This document shows positions 35,577 to 44,877 of a stretch of 64,000 nucleotides of DNA, piece after piece. This DNA comes from Acidimicrobiales bacterium (lineage in GTDB: Bacteria; Actinomycetota; Acidimicrobiia; Acidimicrobiales; Aldehydirespiratoraceae), in contig JAQWMR010000004.1 of NCBI GenBank assembly GCA_029246685.1, positions 1 through 64,000 of the forward strand, in the 5' to 3' direction. The notes below the pieces were generated by a model, which was given only the letters and a program-made list of their open reading frames with translations, searched no databases and had not been told where the DNA came from. How positions within the stretch are numbered: position 1 is the stretch's first letter; each line of letters starts with the position of its first letter. A program made the position numbers and the translations under genes.

Positions 35577-36785
35577 TCAGGGCCTGTCCATGAGAAGCGC
35601 CCGGTTGGCGCCCTCCGGAAGTTCGGTGAGTGGCTCTTCGAGCTCCGCGACAGTCGGACCGTGCTCGGCAACGAGCGGCGCGAGCGCGTCGACATCGAAT
35701 CCATAGAGGTCGGCGGCGTTCAAGCCGAGTAGCCGGCGCTTCTCGTCCGTCGGCACATCGAGCATGACCTGGCGAAGATGCTCACGGCTGAACGGTCCGG
35801 TCCCCTCATCGTGCGGATAGTCGCTGCCCCACATGAATCGACCGTCGGCGAGGAGATCGCGCTTCTCCACGGTCTCCTTCGACGGGAACGAAGCGCCGAG
35901 CCAGACATTCTGCTGGAAGTACTCGCTGGCCAACTTCGGCAAACCGGCGCCTTCCTCGTACTTCAGCTCGCCGATCGACCCGTGGCGCATGCTCTTGATG
36001 ATGCCGTCGAGCTGTCGGTTCATCGACTCGAAACCGCCGGACCCTGCCTCCGTGATGACGAACTTCATGGTGGGGAACCGCTCGAAGACGCCACCCAGAA
36101 GCATGTGCACGTAGTTGCGCATTCCGTAGAACGGCACCTCGGCGATCATGATCGCCTGGGTGGCCGCGTACTTTCCGTAGTTCGGAGAGCCGGTGCCGCC
36201 GTGAAGGTGAACCGGTATGTCCATGTCGACGAGCGCGGCCCACAGGCGGTCGTACTCGGGGTCGTAGATCGGCTTGACCCACTTCACGTCGGGAGCGACG
36301 GTCGGGATCAGGACGCCGCCGCGCAACCCATTCTCCTTGATCCACGTGGCGTCTTCGATCGCATGATCGATGTCGTTGAGGAAGACCTGGCCGATGCCTG
36401 CTCGGCGCTCCGGACGGTTGGCGCAGAACTCGGCCAGCCACCGGTTGTGGGCGTGGATGCCGGCGCGGCGCTTCGCATAGTCCTCGTCCTTGGGCGGCCC
36501 CGCGAACAGAACGAAGCCGGGGTAGAACGGCGGCACCGTGTTCGGGAACAGGACCTCGCCGACGACGCCGTCGGCGAGCTGGTCGCGGTCGCGGCGGTCG
36601 TCGTCCCAGTTGCGCACGCGCAGGTCGTCGTCGCGCAGGTCCTTCCACGGGTTCTTGTACTTGCCGCGCCATGCGTCGAACTCGTCGCGCCAGTCCTCGG
36701 TGAGATGGTCGCGGTACTGCTCGTGACTACCACCAGCGTGGGAGTCGCTGGTGATGATCGTGTAGTTGGGTTCGGTAAGGGTCAT
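35577..36785 (-). CDS. amidohydrolase family 2 (ACMSD-like) 1
   Basis: 402 residues. The N-terminal TIITSDSHAGG replaces the usual DxHxH, while VHLHGGTG, KFVITEAGSGG and FMWGSDYPHDEG are hallmarks of the ACMSD/2-pyrone-4,6-dicarboxylate lactonase-type amidohydrolases. These act as metal-dependent decarboxylases or hydrolases on ring-cleavage products. Likely operonic with the deacylase downstream. A second member at 38423 faces away from this one across the binding-protein gene. Confidence 0.82.
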   Translation of the reverse strand: MTLTEPNYTIITSDSHAGGSHEQYRDHLTEDWRDEFDAWRGKYKNPWKDLRDDDLRVRNWDDDRRDRDQLADGVVGEVLFPNTVPPFYPGFVLFAGPPKDEDYAKRRAGIHAHNRWLAEFCANRPERRAGIGQVFLNDIDHAIEDATWIKENGLRGGVLIPTVAPDVKWVKPIYDPEYDRLWAALVDMDIPVHLHGGTGSPNYGKYAATQAIMIAEVPFYGMRNYVHMLLGGVFERFPTMKFVITEAGSGGFESMNRQLDGIIKSMRHGSIGELKYEEGAGLPKLASEYFQQNVWLGASFPSKETVEKRDLLADGRFMWGSDYPHDEGTGPFSREHLRQVMLDVPTDEKRRLLGLNAADLYGFDVDALAPLVAEHGPTVAELEEPLTELPEGANRALLMDRP

Positions 36786-36887
36786 CGGCTGTCCTCGTGG
36801 TTGCTCGCGGCGCGAGAATCGCCGCCGTGCTCATCGTCGCGTGATTGCGGGCTGCGGCCAAACCGTCCCGCGGCGAAGCCGATCTCG

Positions 36888-38258
36888 TCAGGGGACTCTG
36901 ACGAGATCGCCGGAGGCATCGCCGCTGCCCTGTTCCCCGATTGTCGAGTCGAAGGTCGACAGTCGCATCCCGTCGGTCGCGTCGATCTTGCCGGGCCCAA
37001 GACTGGCGAGCGGGATGTTGGGAAGCTCGATCTCGCCGAGCGACTCGGCGCCCGCAACGAAGCTGTCGTGTGTCAGGTTCGGGCCCGCAGCGGTGGCGAT
37101 CAGCTCGAAGAGCCTCAACGTGACGCAGTGGGTGATCAGCGGCGTCGCCCAGTCGATCTCGTCCCCGACGACCTCGGCGGCGGGCTTCACGGTGATGTCC
37201 GGGTTCGCGGCCTCGAGGACGTCGACACAGTCCTGGGTCGCGTCGAGCGCCCACGCCTCCTCGGAGGTCGCTCCCTTCGTCCCGATGATTCCCTCGAGCT
37301 CTTCGGGCGGGACTTCCTGGGTTCCGCCGATTGTGTTGATCCCCGCATATGACGCAAGGAGGATCTGGCCGTCCCAACCCTGACGGGTGAGTTGGTTTGA
37401 TCCGTTGATCGCGACCGATGAGCCCACCAGGAGCGTGGTGTCGATGCCATCGGATCGGAACCGTTCGATGAGGGTCGCCCACTCGGCGTCGAGCGCCAGT
37501 CGATCACCGACCGCCGAGATCATCGTCGCCGTGACGGAGACGTCGTGGCCGAGGCGGGCGAGTTCCGGGAGGACGACGTTCTCGGCCTGGTCCTCGTCCT
37601 CTGCTGCCCAAACCACCGCAAGCGACCCCTCGAACAAGCCGGCCTGGTCGAGCAGGCCGATCGTCGCCGGCTGGCTGCGGTCGTCTCGAAAACCGGTGAC
37701 GTACCAGGGCGCACTGGCTCGTTCGAGATCCTCGGGCGAGGGGGTACCACCGATCTTGACGGTGTTGCCCTGCTCGGTGAAGCAGCCGTCGCTCGACTCC
37801 GGAGGACCGACGAACGCACCGAGCACGGCGAAGACGTCGATGTCCTCGGTGAGGCGCAGACAGGTGGCATCGGCCTCGACCGGGCTGATCGGCAGGTAGA
37901 TCTCGATGTGTGGCTCGATCAGGCGCCCGTGAATCCCTCCCCGCGCGTTGAGGTCCGCGGTCAACGCGTCGATCACCACTCTCGCGTCGCCGTTGTCGCT
38001 CTCGAACAGGCCCAGGTCGCTGAGTTGCTCGTAGTCGACGTCGAGTATCCCGATCTTGATCGTCTCCGCGGTCACGCCGGGCCACGATGCCGTCAGCGGG
38101 ACCGGCTCGGTCGTCGTCGATGAGGTCGTGTCGGGCTCGGTCGTGCTCGATGTCGTCGCGTCGGGCGGAGAAACCGACTCCGCGCCGCTGTCGTCTCCGC
38201 AGGCGGCGGCCATCAGAGCCAGGACTACCGGAACGACAAAGACCTTGCGCGGAACCAT
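36888..38258 (-). CDS. branched-chain-type substrate-binding lipoprotein (orphan)
   Basis: 456 residues. Signal peptide MVPRKVFVVPVVLALMAAAC with a lipobox Cys, a Ser/Thr-rich linker (TTSSTTEPDTTSSTTTEP), then a Peripla_BP_6-type fold: IKIGILDVDY, LTADLNARGGIHGR (a phrase typical of the family) and VFAVLGAFVGPP. It binds a small or hydrophobic solute outside the membrane. No permease or ATPase lies next to it; the only matching transporter in the window is the fused importer at 19310. Operon relation to the amidohydrolases is possible, with a 102-base gap. Confidence 0.82.
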   Translation of the reverse strand: MVPRKVFVVPVVLALMAAACGDDSGAESVSPPDATTSSTTEPDTTSSTTTEPVPLTASWPGVTAETIKIGILDVDYEQLSDLGLFESDNGDARVVIDALTADLNARGGIHGRLIEPHIEIYLPISPVEADATCLRLTEDIDVFAVLGAFVGPPESSDGCFTEQGNTVKIGGTPSPEDLERASAPWYVTGFRDDRSQPATIGLLDQAGLFEGSLAVVWAAEDEDQAENVVLPELARLGHDVSVTATMISAVGDRLALDAEWATLIERFRSDGIDTTLLVGSSVAINGSNQLTRQGWDGQILLASYAGINTIGGTQEVPPEELEGIIGTKGATSEEAWALDATQDCVDVLEAANPDITVKPAAEVVGDEIDWATPLITHCVTLRLFELIATAAGPNLTHDSFVAGAESLGEIELPNIPLASLGPGKIDATDGMRLSTFDSTIGEQGSGDASGDLVRVP

Positions 38259-38422
38259 GAGTACCTCACGGGTGACCGGAGCACGAGTGTTGGCGCTGGT
38301 CGTGGATTTGTCAACCGGACTGTCGGAGCGGCGCGATCTGCCTTGACGGCACCGGGAGCACGCCGTAGGTATGAGGCAACGTCGATCAGTCCTCGGCGCA
38401 TCGCCAACGTAGAGGGGCCGCC

Positions 38423-39634
38423 GTGTCTCGCAAGCTTCCGTTCCCGGTCTTCGACGCCGACAACCACATGTACGAGAAGATGGATGCCTTCACCCGCCAT
38501 CTCCCTTCGGAGTATGAGGGCCTGGTGAAGTTCGTCGAGATCAAGGGGCGAACCAAGATCGCGCTCAACAACACGATCAGCGAGTACATCCCGAACCCGA
38601 CGTTCCAGAAGGTGGCGCCTCCCGGCGCCCAGGAGCTTCAGTTCCGAATCGAGAACCCGTCGTCGAAGACGGAGCCGGGTGACATCGAGGTCGCGCCGCC
38701 TCCGAACTACATCCTGGCGCCCGACGCGTTCTTCGAGCCGGAAGCGCGGGTGAAGCTGATGGACGAGCTCAGCATCGATCGCGCCGTCATGTGGCCGACG
38801 CTCGCGAGTCTGCTCGAGGAGCGTATGGCGGACGACCCGCGGGGCACCCACGTCGTGATCCACGCCCTCAACCAATGGATGCTTGAGGACTGGACGTTCA
38901 ACTTCGACGAGCGCATCTATCCGACGCCCGTCATCGCCATGAACATCGTCGATGAGGCGATCCGCGAGTTGGAGTTCGTGGTCGAGAACGGTGCGAAGGT
39001 CATCCTCATCCGTCCCGCGCCGGTGCCGGATTTCAACGGCCGCCGACGCTCATTCGCCCTCGAGGAGTTCGATCCGTTCTGGGAAAAGGTGCGTGAGGCA
39101 GGAGTGCTGGTCGGGATGCACGCATCGGACGACGGTCAGCAGCGTTATCAAAACGACTGGAGCGGTCTCGTCAAGGAGTTCGAGCCGTTCAAACGGGAGT
39201 ACACGGCGTTCGACGTGATGCTCAACGCCGAGCACCGGGGCATCAACGACGTCGTCACGTCGATTATCGGCCACGGCCTGGCCACCCGCTTCCCGGAGAT
39301 CCGCTTCATGCCCGTGGAGAACGGCAGCGCCTGGGTTCGCCCGCTGGTCGAGCGATTCCGGAGGGTCTATGACCGCGTGCCGGATGTCTTCGACGAAGAC
39401 CCGATCGTGGCGCTCAAGCGGAACGTCATCGTCCATCCTTTCCACGAGGAGGACCCGCTCGGACTCATCGACATCGTTGGCATCGACAACGTCGTGTTCG
39501 GCTCGGACTACCCGCACCCGGAGGGCCTGTTCGATCCCGTCACCTGGGTCGACGAACTCGCCAGCCTCCCGCAGGAGGACCAAGCCAAGGTCATGGGCGG
39601 CAATCTCGCCCGCCTGATCGACTCGACCGCCTGA
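38423..39634 (+). CDS. amidohydrolase family 2 (ACMSD-like) 2
   Basis: 403 residues from GTG 38423. The N-terminal FDADNHMYE carries the first metal site, with VGMHASDDG, FMPVENGSAW and VVFGSDYPHPEG later, as in actinobacterial amidohydrolase-2 proteins often found in steroid and aromatic catabolic clusters. It differs from the 35577 protein in its metal-site opening. Transcribed divergently from the binding lipoprotein; the 164-base gap (38259-38422) should contain both promoters, but I see no clear operator there. Confidence 0.83.
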   Translation: MSRKLPFPVFDADNHMYEKMDAFTRHLPSEYEGLVKFVEIKGRTKIALNNTISEYIPNPTFQKVAPPGAQELQFRIENPSSKTEPGDIEVAPPPNYILAPDAFFEPEARVKLMDELSIDRAVMWPTLASLLEERMADDPRGTHVVIHALNQWMLEDWTFNFDERIYPTPVIAMNIVDEAIRELEFVVENGAKVILIRPAPVPDFNGRRRSFALEEFDPFWEKVREAGVLVGMHASDDGQQRYQNDWSGLVKEFEPFKREYTAFDVMLNAEHRGINDVVTSIIGHGLATRFPEIRFMPVENGSAWVRPLVERFRRVYDRVPDVFDEDPIVALKRNVIVHPFHEEDPLGLIDIVGIDNVVFGSDYPHPEGLFDPVTWVDELASLPQEDQAKVMGGNLARLIDSTA

Positions 39635-39638
39635 GTGG

Positions 39639-41303
39639 TCAGCCAGGATCGAGTGGCGCGGCCGGCGGTCGCGCGTACTCGGCGTCGCCGATCTCGTTCT
39701 CGAGGCCCGAATCGCGGATCTGTTGGCGCAGGCGGTACTTCTGGACCTTGCCCGAGGGTGTCCGCGGGAAGTCGGCGACGTGGCGGACCGACTCCGGCCA
39801 CTTCTGCTTCGCGAGCCCGACCGCAGTGAGGTGCTCGCGCATGTCGGCCAGCGAGGGCGCCGCGGTGTCGGGCAGCATCCGCAGAATCGCACAGGCGTGT
39901 TCGCCGAACCGGTCGTCAGGTGCTGCGACAACGCACACTTCGGCGACGCCCGGTAGCGCCATCAGCTCTTCCTCGACCTCCTGGGCGCTCACGTTCTCGC
40001 CGCCGCGGATGATGATGTCCGAGACACGGTCGGTGATCGTCAGGTAGGCGTCGCTGTCGAGGATCCCGACGTCGCCGGTGCGATACCAGCCCTGCTCGTC
40101 GAATGCGGCGGCGGTCAGTTCGGGATCGGTGTAGCCGAGACACAGGTCCGGTCCTCGGCTGGAGATCTCGCCCTCGTCGTCGAGCCGCATCTCGACGCCC
40201 GGAATGACGTCGCCGTCCGTCGCGAGACGCTTCTCCTCGGGCGCATCGATTCGGCTCCGGGTGATCGACGGGTGTTCGGTGCTTCCATAGGAGCGGTAGC
40301 TGGTGATGCCCAGGTCCGCGAGGCGCCGCGTCACTGCGTAGGGGACGGGCGATCCGCCGAGTCCAGCGGTGGGCATGAGGGCGAGGTGCTCGTTGGTGAA
40401 GTCCGGGTGATCGAGAAGACTCGTGACGAAGTAGGTCGCGCCGCCGCCCATGCTGAGGTGATGCTGCTTCATCAGCGCGAGCACGTTGCCGGGATCCCAC
40501 ACGTCGACGAGATGGACCTCCTGGCCCCGTAGGAGGGAGGTGAGCAGCGCGTTGGCCATCCCGATGAAGTGCCCCACCGGAGCACCGGTGATCGGCGCGG
40601 GCCCGGACGTCGGGCTCATCTGATCGAGCTGTCGCGTCTCGCAGAGGATCGTGCGGTGGGTGTGGATGACGCCCTTCGGATCACGAGTCGTTCCGGACGT
40701 GAAGGCGATGACCGCAGGCGTGTCGGGCCCTACGGCGAGCGGTTCGCTCAACGGCTCCGCCTCGAGCAGCGACTCGAACGGGCGGGCGTTGGACGGGAGC
40801 GTGCCGCCGTCTTGCGCCAGTGCGTACCAACGTTGATCGGCCGTCACCATCGACTTATAGCTGGCCAGGTAGTCGATCGGTCCGAACGAACTCGCCGTGA
40901 TGATTGCGGCGGGGTCGACCACATCGAGGATGTAGCTGACCTCCTTCGGGCCGTAGAAGTGCACGATCGGGACCACGGTCGCGCCGAGGTAGGCCGCGCC
41001 CCAGAAGGTGATGGCCGCCTCGACCCAGTTCGGCAGCTGGAACGCGACCACGTCGCCGGGCCCGACGCCGTCAGCGTGCAGCGATGCCGCGAGCGAGCGG
41101 GCTGCTCGGTCGATCTCGCCGAACGTGCCGTCGAAGGGGCGCATTGCCGAGTGGACGGCGAATCGGCGGTCGGCGAGGTCTGCGAGACCTGTGGCGACGA
41201 CGCTTCCGAGCGTGTCATCGGTCCACCACCCGTCGTCGGTGTAGCGCTGCACGAGATCCGCTGGGACCCTGCGCATGTTCCAACGGTCGGCGGCATCGTT
41301 CAT
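39639..41303 (-). CDS. acyl-CoA synthetase (AMP-forming, FadD-type)
   Basis: 554 residues of the adenylate-forming family: P-loop FTSGTTRDPKGVIHTH, YGSTEHP, the YRTGDVG core motif with DRVSDIIIRGGENVSAQEVEE, and C-terminal TPSGKVQKYRLR with the catalytic Lys. It activates a carboxylic acid to its CoA thioester. In this neighbourhood (thiolase/DUF35, SDRs, quinone oxidoreductase) it would start degradation of a side chain or an opened ring (inference). Convergent with 38423 and divergent from the SDR at 41342. Confidence 0.87.
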   Translation of the reverse strand: MNDAADRWNMRRVPADLVQRYTDDGWWTDDTLGSVVATGLADLADRRFAVHSAMRPFDGTFGEIDRAARSLAASLHADGVGPGDVVAFQLPNWVEAAITFWGAAYLGATVVPIVHFYGPKEVSYILDVVDPAAIITASSFGPIDYLASYKSMVTADQRWYALAQDGGTLPSNARPFESLLEAEPLSEPLAVGPDTPAVIAFTSGTTRDPKGVIHTHRTILCETRQLDQMSPTSGPAPITGAPVGHFIGMANALLTSLLRGQEVHLVDVWDPGNVLALMKQHHLSMGGGATYFVTSLLDHPDFTNEHLALMPTAGLGGSPVPYAVTRRLADLGITSYRSYGSTEHPSITRSRIDAPEEKRLATDGDVIPGVEMRLDDEGEISSRGPDLCLGYTDPELTAAAFDEQGWYRTGDVGILDSDAYLTITDRVSDIIIRGGENVSAQEVEEELMALPGVAEVCVVAAPDDRFGEHACAILRMLPDTAAPSLADMREHLTAVGLAKQKWPESVRHVADFPRTPSGKVQKYRLRQQIRDSGLENEIGDAEYARPPAAPLDPG

Positions 41304-41341
41304 GGAAGCGAGATGGTAGTTCGCAGTGCCGAGCGGAGCCG

Positions 41342-42100
41342 ATGGCTCTAGAGGTCGAAGCTCGCGGTCTCGCCGCTTGGCCCGGTGCCGTCGTTCTGGC
41401 GGCGCCGGACGTGGTCATTGAGCGACGCTCGCTTCTGGCGAGCCGTCTCCGGATCGGTCACCACGCGGGTGTCGTCGGGACGAGCGGCGAGCTGGTCGCA
41501 ACAGACCTCGGCGCGACGTTCCGTCGACTCGACGTTGCCGATCCACTCGCCTGGAGCGACATCGCGGGGTGGATCGGCGACGAGTTCGGCGGGGTCGACA
41601 TCGTGCATCTCAACGCCGGTATCCGGCTGGGGCAGGGGGACCTCACCGAGCTCAGCGATGCGGACTACGAACGCCTGATCGGGATCAACCAACACGGAGT
41701 TTTCTACGGACTTCGGGCGACCGTTCCGTTGCTCGCGGGTCGCTCCGAGGCCCAGGTGATCGTGACCGCCTCGCGAGCATCGCTCGGACCCTTGCCGAAC
41801 GACCTCGCCTACGCGATGGCCAAACACGCGACGGTCGGACTCGTCCGCAGCGTCGCGCCGTCGCTGGCCGAGAGCGGTGTCAGGATCAACGCCATCTGTC
41901 CCGCCACCGTCGATACCGGCTTTCTCGGCGGTGTCGGTCGTGAACAGCTGGAGGCGGCCGGGATCGACGTGATGGACAGCGCCGAGGTCGCCGACGGAAT
42001 CATGACCATCATGGCGGGGGAAACGACTGGCGAGTTCTTCGTGCAGCTGCCCGGCCGCGACCCGACGCCGTTCTCGTTCCCACCGGTGCCCGGTCGCTGA
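41342..42100 (+). CDS. SDR-like protein with damaged cofactor motif
   Basis: 252 residues. The C-terminal two-thirds is a normal SDR: VHLNAGI replaces NNAG, then VTASRAS, YAMAKHA with Tyr and Lys, and INAICPATVDTGF. The first 60 residues lack the TGxxxGxG loop and read GAVVLAAPDVVIERRSLLASRLR instead. In another frame, 41398-41415 reads GGAGRG, as if two compensating frameshifts hide the motif. Either the gene is decaying or the assembly has two indels. NAD(P) binding is doubtful as read. Confidence 0.6.
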   Translation: MALEVEARGLAAWPGAVVLAAPDVVIERRSLLASRLRIGHHAGVVGTSGELVATDLGATFRRLDVADPLAWSDIAGWIGDEFGGVDIVHLNAGIRLGQGDLTELSDADYERLIGINQHGVFYGLRATVPLLAGRSEAQVIVTASRASLGPLPNDLAYAMAKHATVGLVRSVAPSLAESGVRINAICPATVDTGFLGGVGREQLEAAGIDVMDSAEVADGIMTIMAGETTGEFFVQLPGRDPTPFSFPPVPGR

Positions 42101-42112
42101 GCAGCCGAGGGT

Positions 42113-43303
42113 TCAGGCAAGTGTCGTGAGGAGGAGCGCCCCCCCGGGGTGACCGCCACCCGTCGACACCACGCACACCTCCGGCGACCCGGGTACCTGG
42201 CGCTCGTCGCCGTCGCCGCGGAGCTGCACAACCGCCTCGTGCACAAGCCCGAACCCGTGGAGGCGACCCTCGCTCAGCTGGCCCCCGCTCGTGTTGAGAG
42301 GAAGCTCGCCGTCGAGCGCGATCCGGTCGCCGCCCTCGACGAACGGTCCACCGTCGCCCACTTCGCAAAAACCCAAGGCTTCGAGCCAGGACAGGCAGTT
42401 GAACGTGAACCCGTCGTAGAGCTGCGCGACATCGACGTCGGCGGGCGTGAGGTCGGTGCGCGTCCACAGATGCTCGGCCGGTCCCGCCACCATCGGCTCG
42501 TGCTCCATCGTTCCCTGGTCCCAGGAGAAGCGCTCCGTCATGGCGGTGCCGACCGCGTCGAGCCGGACGGGCGCGCGCAGATCAGCGATGGTGTCGACGG
42601 AGGAGATGATCACGGCCACGGCGCCGTCGCACGGGACGTCGCAGTCGTAGAGCCCGAACGGCGTGCTAACGAGCCTGGCGCCCAGGTAGTCGTCCATCGT
42701 GAGTGGATCGCGGTAGATCGCGTCGGGATTGCGGGCGGCGTTGGCTCGGGCGTTGAGTGCAAGCGCACCGAGCTGTTCTTTGGTGGTGCCGTAGGTCGCC
42801 ATGTGGTTCGTCGCTTGCATGGCGATCCAGTTCGCCGGCGACATCGCCCCGAACGGCGAGTGCCACTGGGCTCGCCCCGTCACCCGGCCGCCACCCGGAG
42901 CCGGAAGCTCACCTTCGGCGAGTAGCCGACGGTGTGTGCCCTCCCAAGTAGCCCGGATCGAGAGAACGTGGCGGCACAGTCCGGCGGACACCGCGAGCGC
43001 CCCGTCGATGATCGGTCCGGCGTGACCCATCGTCTCCGGCGACGCGGCGAACCACGTCGGTCGCACGCCGAGGAGTTCGGTGAGCACCTCGATGCCGCCG
43101 ACGGTGTAACCCATGGGCGGGCCGGGAAGGGGCCCGGGGGCCGTGGACAGGCCGTCGATGTCGGCCATTGTCAGCCCGGCGTCAGCCAACGCGACTTCGG
43201 CCGCGTCGCGGACGAGCGCGAGCGGGTCGCGGTCCAGCCGCCGACCGACCGCGGACTTGCCGATGCCGGAGAGCACGACATCGTGTTCGAATCGCTTCGT
43301 CAC
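42113..43303 (-). CDS. thiolase-fold lipid-transfer protein (Ltp2/SCP-x-like)
   Basis: 396 residues of the SCP-x thiolase family. Visible blocks: LVRDAAEVALADAGLTMADIDGL, AQLYDGFTFNCLSWLEALGF, NTSGGQLSEGRLHGFGLVHEAVVQL and VVSTGGGHPGGALLL. No nucleophilic Cys appears at the usual thiolase site (ASPETMGHAG), while the Tyr of LYDGF is kept. This pattern is known for Ltp2-type steroid side-chain aldolases, which partner a DUF35 protein. The start overlaps the stop of exactly such a DUF35 gene. Retro-aldol or condensing chemistry on a CoA ester is inferred. Confidence 0.8.
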   Translation of the reverse strand: MTKRFEHDVVLSGIGKSAVGRRLDRDPLALVRDAAEVALADAGLTMADIDGLSTAPGPLPGPPMGYTVGGIEVLTELLGVRPTWFAASPETMGHAGPIIDGALAVSAGLCRHVLSIRATWEGTHRRLLAEGELPAPGGGRVTGRAQWHSPFGAMSPANWIAMQATNHMATYGTTKEQLGALALNARANAARNPDAIYRDPLTMDDYLGARLVSTPFGLYDCDVPCDGAVAVIISSVDTIADLRAPVRLDAVGTAMTERFSWDQGTMEHEPMVAGPAEHLWTRTDLTPADVDVAQLYDGFTFNCLSWLEALGFCEVGDGGPFVEGGDRIALDGELPLNTSGGQLSEGRLHGFGLVHEAVVQLRGDGDERQVPGSPEVCVVSTGGGHPGGALLLTTLA

Positions 43304-43716
43304 CGGTCGTCACCGACAGGCCGGAAGACCGGGATCCACGCGTCCTCTTCTTCCCGGAAGACGACCTCGACGGCCATGCCGATCGCGATGGACTCCGGCT
43401 CGGCCTCGATGAGGTTCGTCGTGAGACGCACAGTCGGGTCCTCCTCGAACGCCACGACGGCGATGACGTAAGGGGGTTCGAACGCCGGATGCCACGGTTG
43501 ATGGTTCACCGTCCATCCGAGGACCGTGGCCCGACCGGACAGGGGTGCGGGTCGCACGTCGTCGGACCGACACTCACGGCAGACCGGCTGAGGTGGATGG
43601 ACGTACGAGGCGCACGCGCCGCACTGCAGGAGTCGCAGCACGCCGTCCGCGCCTGATGTCCAGAAGAAGCGGTTCGTGTCCGTGAGGAGCGGAAGTGGTT
43701 TCGGGGCGCTGCTCAT
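43300..43716 (-). CDS. Zn-ribbon/OB-fold (DUF35) protein, ChsH2-like partner
   Basis: 138 residues: N-terminal helix with FFWTSGADGVLRLLQC, a four-Cys zinc ribbon CGACASYVHPPQPVCREC, then an OB fold (GWTVNHQPWHPAFEPPYVIAVVAFEE). DUF35 proteins bind CoA esters and dock onto thiolase-fold proteins; ChsH2 does so in mycobacterial cholesterol side-chain degradation. The gene overlaps the thiolase-fold gene by four bases, which supports a complex. Confidence 0.85.
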   Translation of the reverse strand: MSSAPKPLPLLTDTNRFFWTSGADGVLRLLQCGACASYVHPPQPVCRECRSDDVRPAPLSGRATVLGWTVNHQPWHPAFEPPYVIAVVAFEEDPTVRLTTNLIEAEPESIAIGMAVEVVFREEEDAWIPVFRPVGDDR

Positions 43717-43800
43717 TCAGCCCTTGCTCGATGACGCACGGGACCACCGTAGTGCGGCCGTTGCTGCGCACTGGCGGCTGCGAACTAGCGTAGGCAGCAG

Positions 43801-44772
43801 ATGCGCGCCGCTGTCTGTTCTGTACACGGACCGCCCGAGTCCGTCGAGATACGCGAGGTCGACGCGCCCACCCCAGGACCGGGTCAGGTGGTGGTCTCGG
43901 TACGAGCGGCGGCCGTCAACTTCCCGGACGTGCTCATCGTGGCCGACCGCTACCAACTGAGCGTGCCAACGCCGTTCGTGCCCGGCAGCGAGTTCGCCGG
44001 CGAGGTGGCCGAACTGGGTGAGGGAGTATCGACGCCGGCGGTCGGCGATCGCGTCCGCGGCACCGTGTTCCACGGCGCGTTCGCCGAGCAGGTCGTCATC
44101 GACGCCGACCGGGTTCATCCGATTCCGGACGACGTCACGATGGTCGACGCTGCGGGGTTCTACGTCACCCACGCGACCGCCTATCACTGCCTCCGTTCAG
44201 TCGCCTCGCTCCAGAAGGGCGAACGACTTCTCGTCACGGGCGCGGCCGGGGGCGTGGGGTCCGCAGCAGTCGCGCTCGGCGTCGCGATGGGGGCCGAGGT
44301 GGTCGCGGTCGCGTCTGGGCGCGAAAAGCTCGACCTCTGCGAGCGCCTCGGCGCATCCGTCCTGGTCGACGCCTCCGCCGACGATCTACGTGGCGCGCTT
44401 CGCGAGTCCGTTCCCGATGGCATCGACGTCGTCCTCGATCCGGTCGGCGGCGACGTGGCCGAACCGGCGGTGCGGGCGTGCCGGTACGGCGCTCGATTCG
44501 TCACCGTCGGGTTTGCCTCCGGGGACATCCCTGCCATCCCCCTCAACTTGGTGCTGCTGAAGGGTGTAACCCTGGCCGGCTTCGAGATGCGGGGTTTCGG
44601 TACACACCACCCCGATCTCATGTCCCGTGATCTGCAGGAACTCGAGGATCTCTTCGCCTCCGGCGTCGTTCGACCGGCGGTCGGCGCAACCCTGCCGCTC
44701 GACGAGGTGGTCGAGGCTCTCCGACTCCTTGCCGACCGGCGGGCGACGGGCAAGATCATCATCGTGCCCTGA
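43801..44772 (+). CDS. NADPH:quinone oxidoreductase family protein 1
   Basis: 323 residues of the medium-chain dehydrogenase/zeta-crystallin group without structural zinc. GroES-like N-terminal half (VKAAAVNFPDVLIV-type sequence, here VRAAAVNFPDVLIVADRYQ), then a Rossmann domain with LVTGAAGGVGSAAV. It catalyses NADPH-dependent reduction of quinones, enones or enoyl-CoA esters. Starts 84 bases from the divergent DUF35 gene. Confidence 0.85.
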   Translation: MRAAVCSVHGPPESVEIREVDAPTPGPGQVVVSVRAAAVNFPDVLIVADRYQLSVPTPFVPGSEFAGEVAELGEGVSTPAVGDRVRGTVFHGAFAEQVVIDADRVHPIPDDVTMVDAAGFYVTHATAYHCLRSVASLQKGERLLVTGAAGGVGSAAVALGVAMGAEVVAVASGREKLDLCERLGASVLVDASADDLRGALRESVPDGIDVVLDPVGGDVAEPAVRACRYGARFVTVGFASGDIPAIPLNLVLLKGVTLAGFEMRGFGTHHPDLMSRDLQELEDLFASGVVRPAVGATLPLDEVVEALRLLADRRATGKIIIVP

Positions 44773-44877
44773 GCAGGCACTGTGACGGATCGAACACCGA
44801 GGGGTCTGGCGCTCGCCCTCGCCAAGACATACGGTGTAAGCACGCCCGACCCCCTGGGAACACGAGGAGACGCGTTC

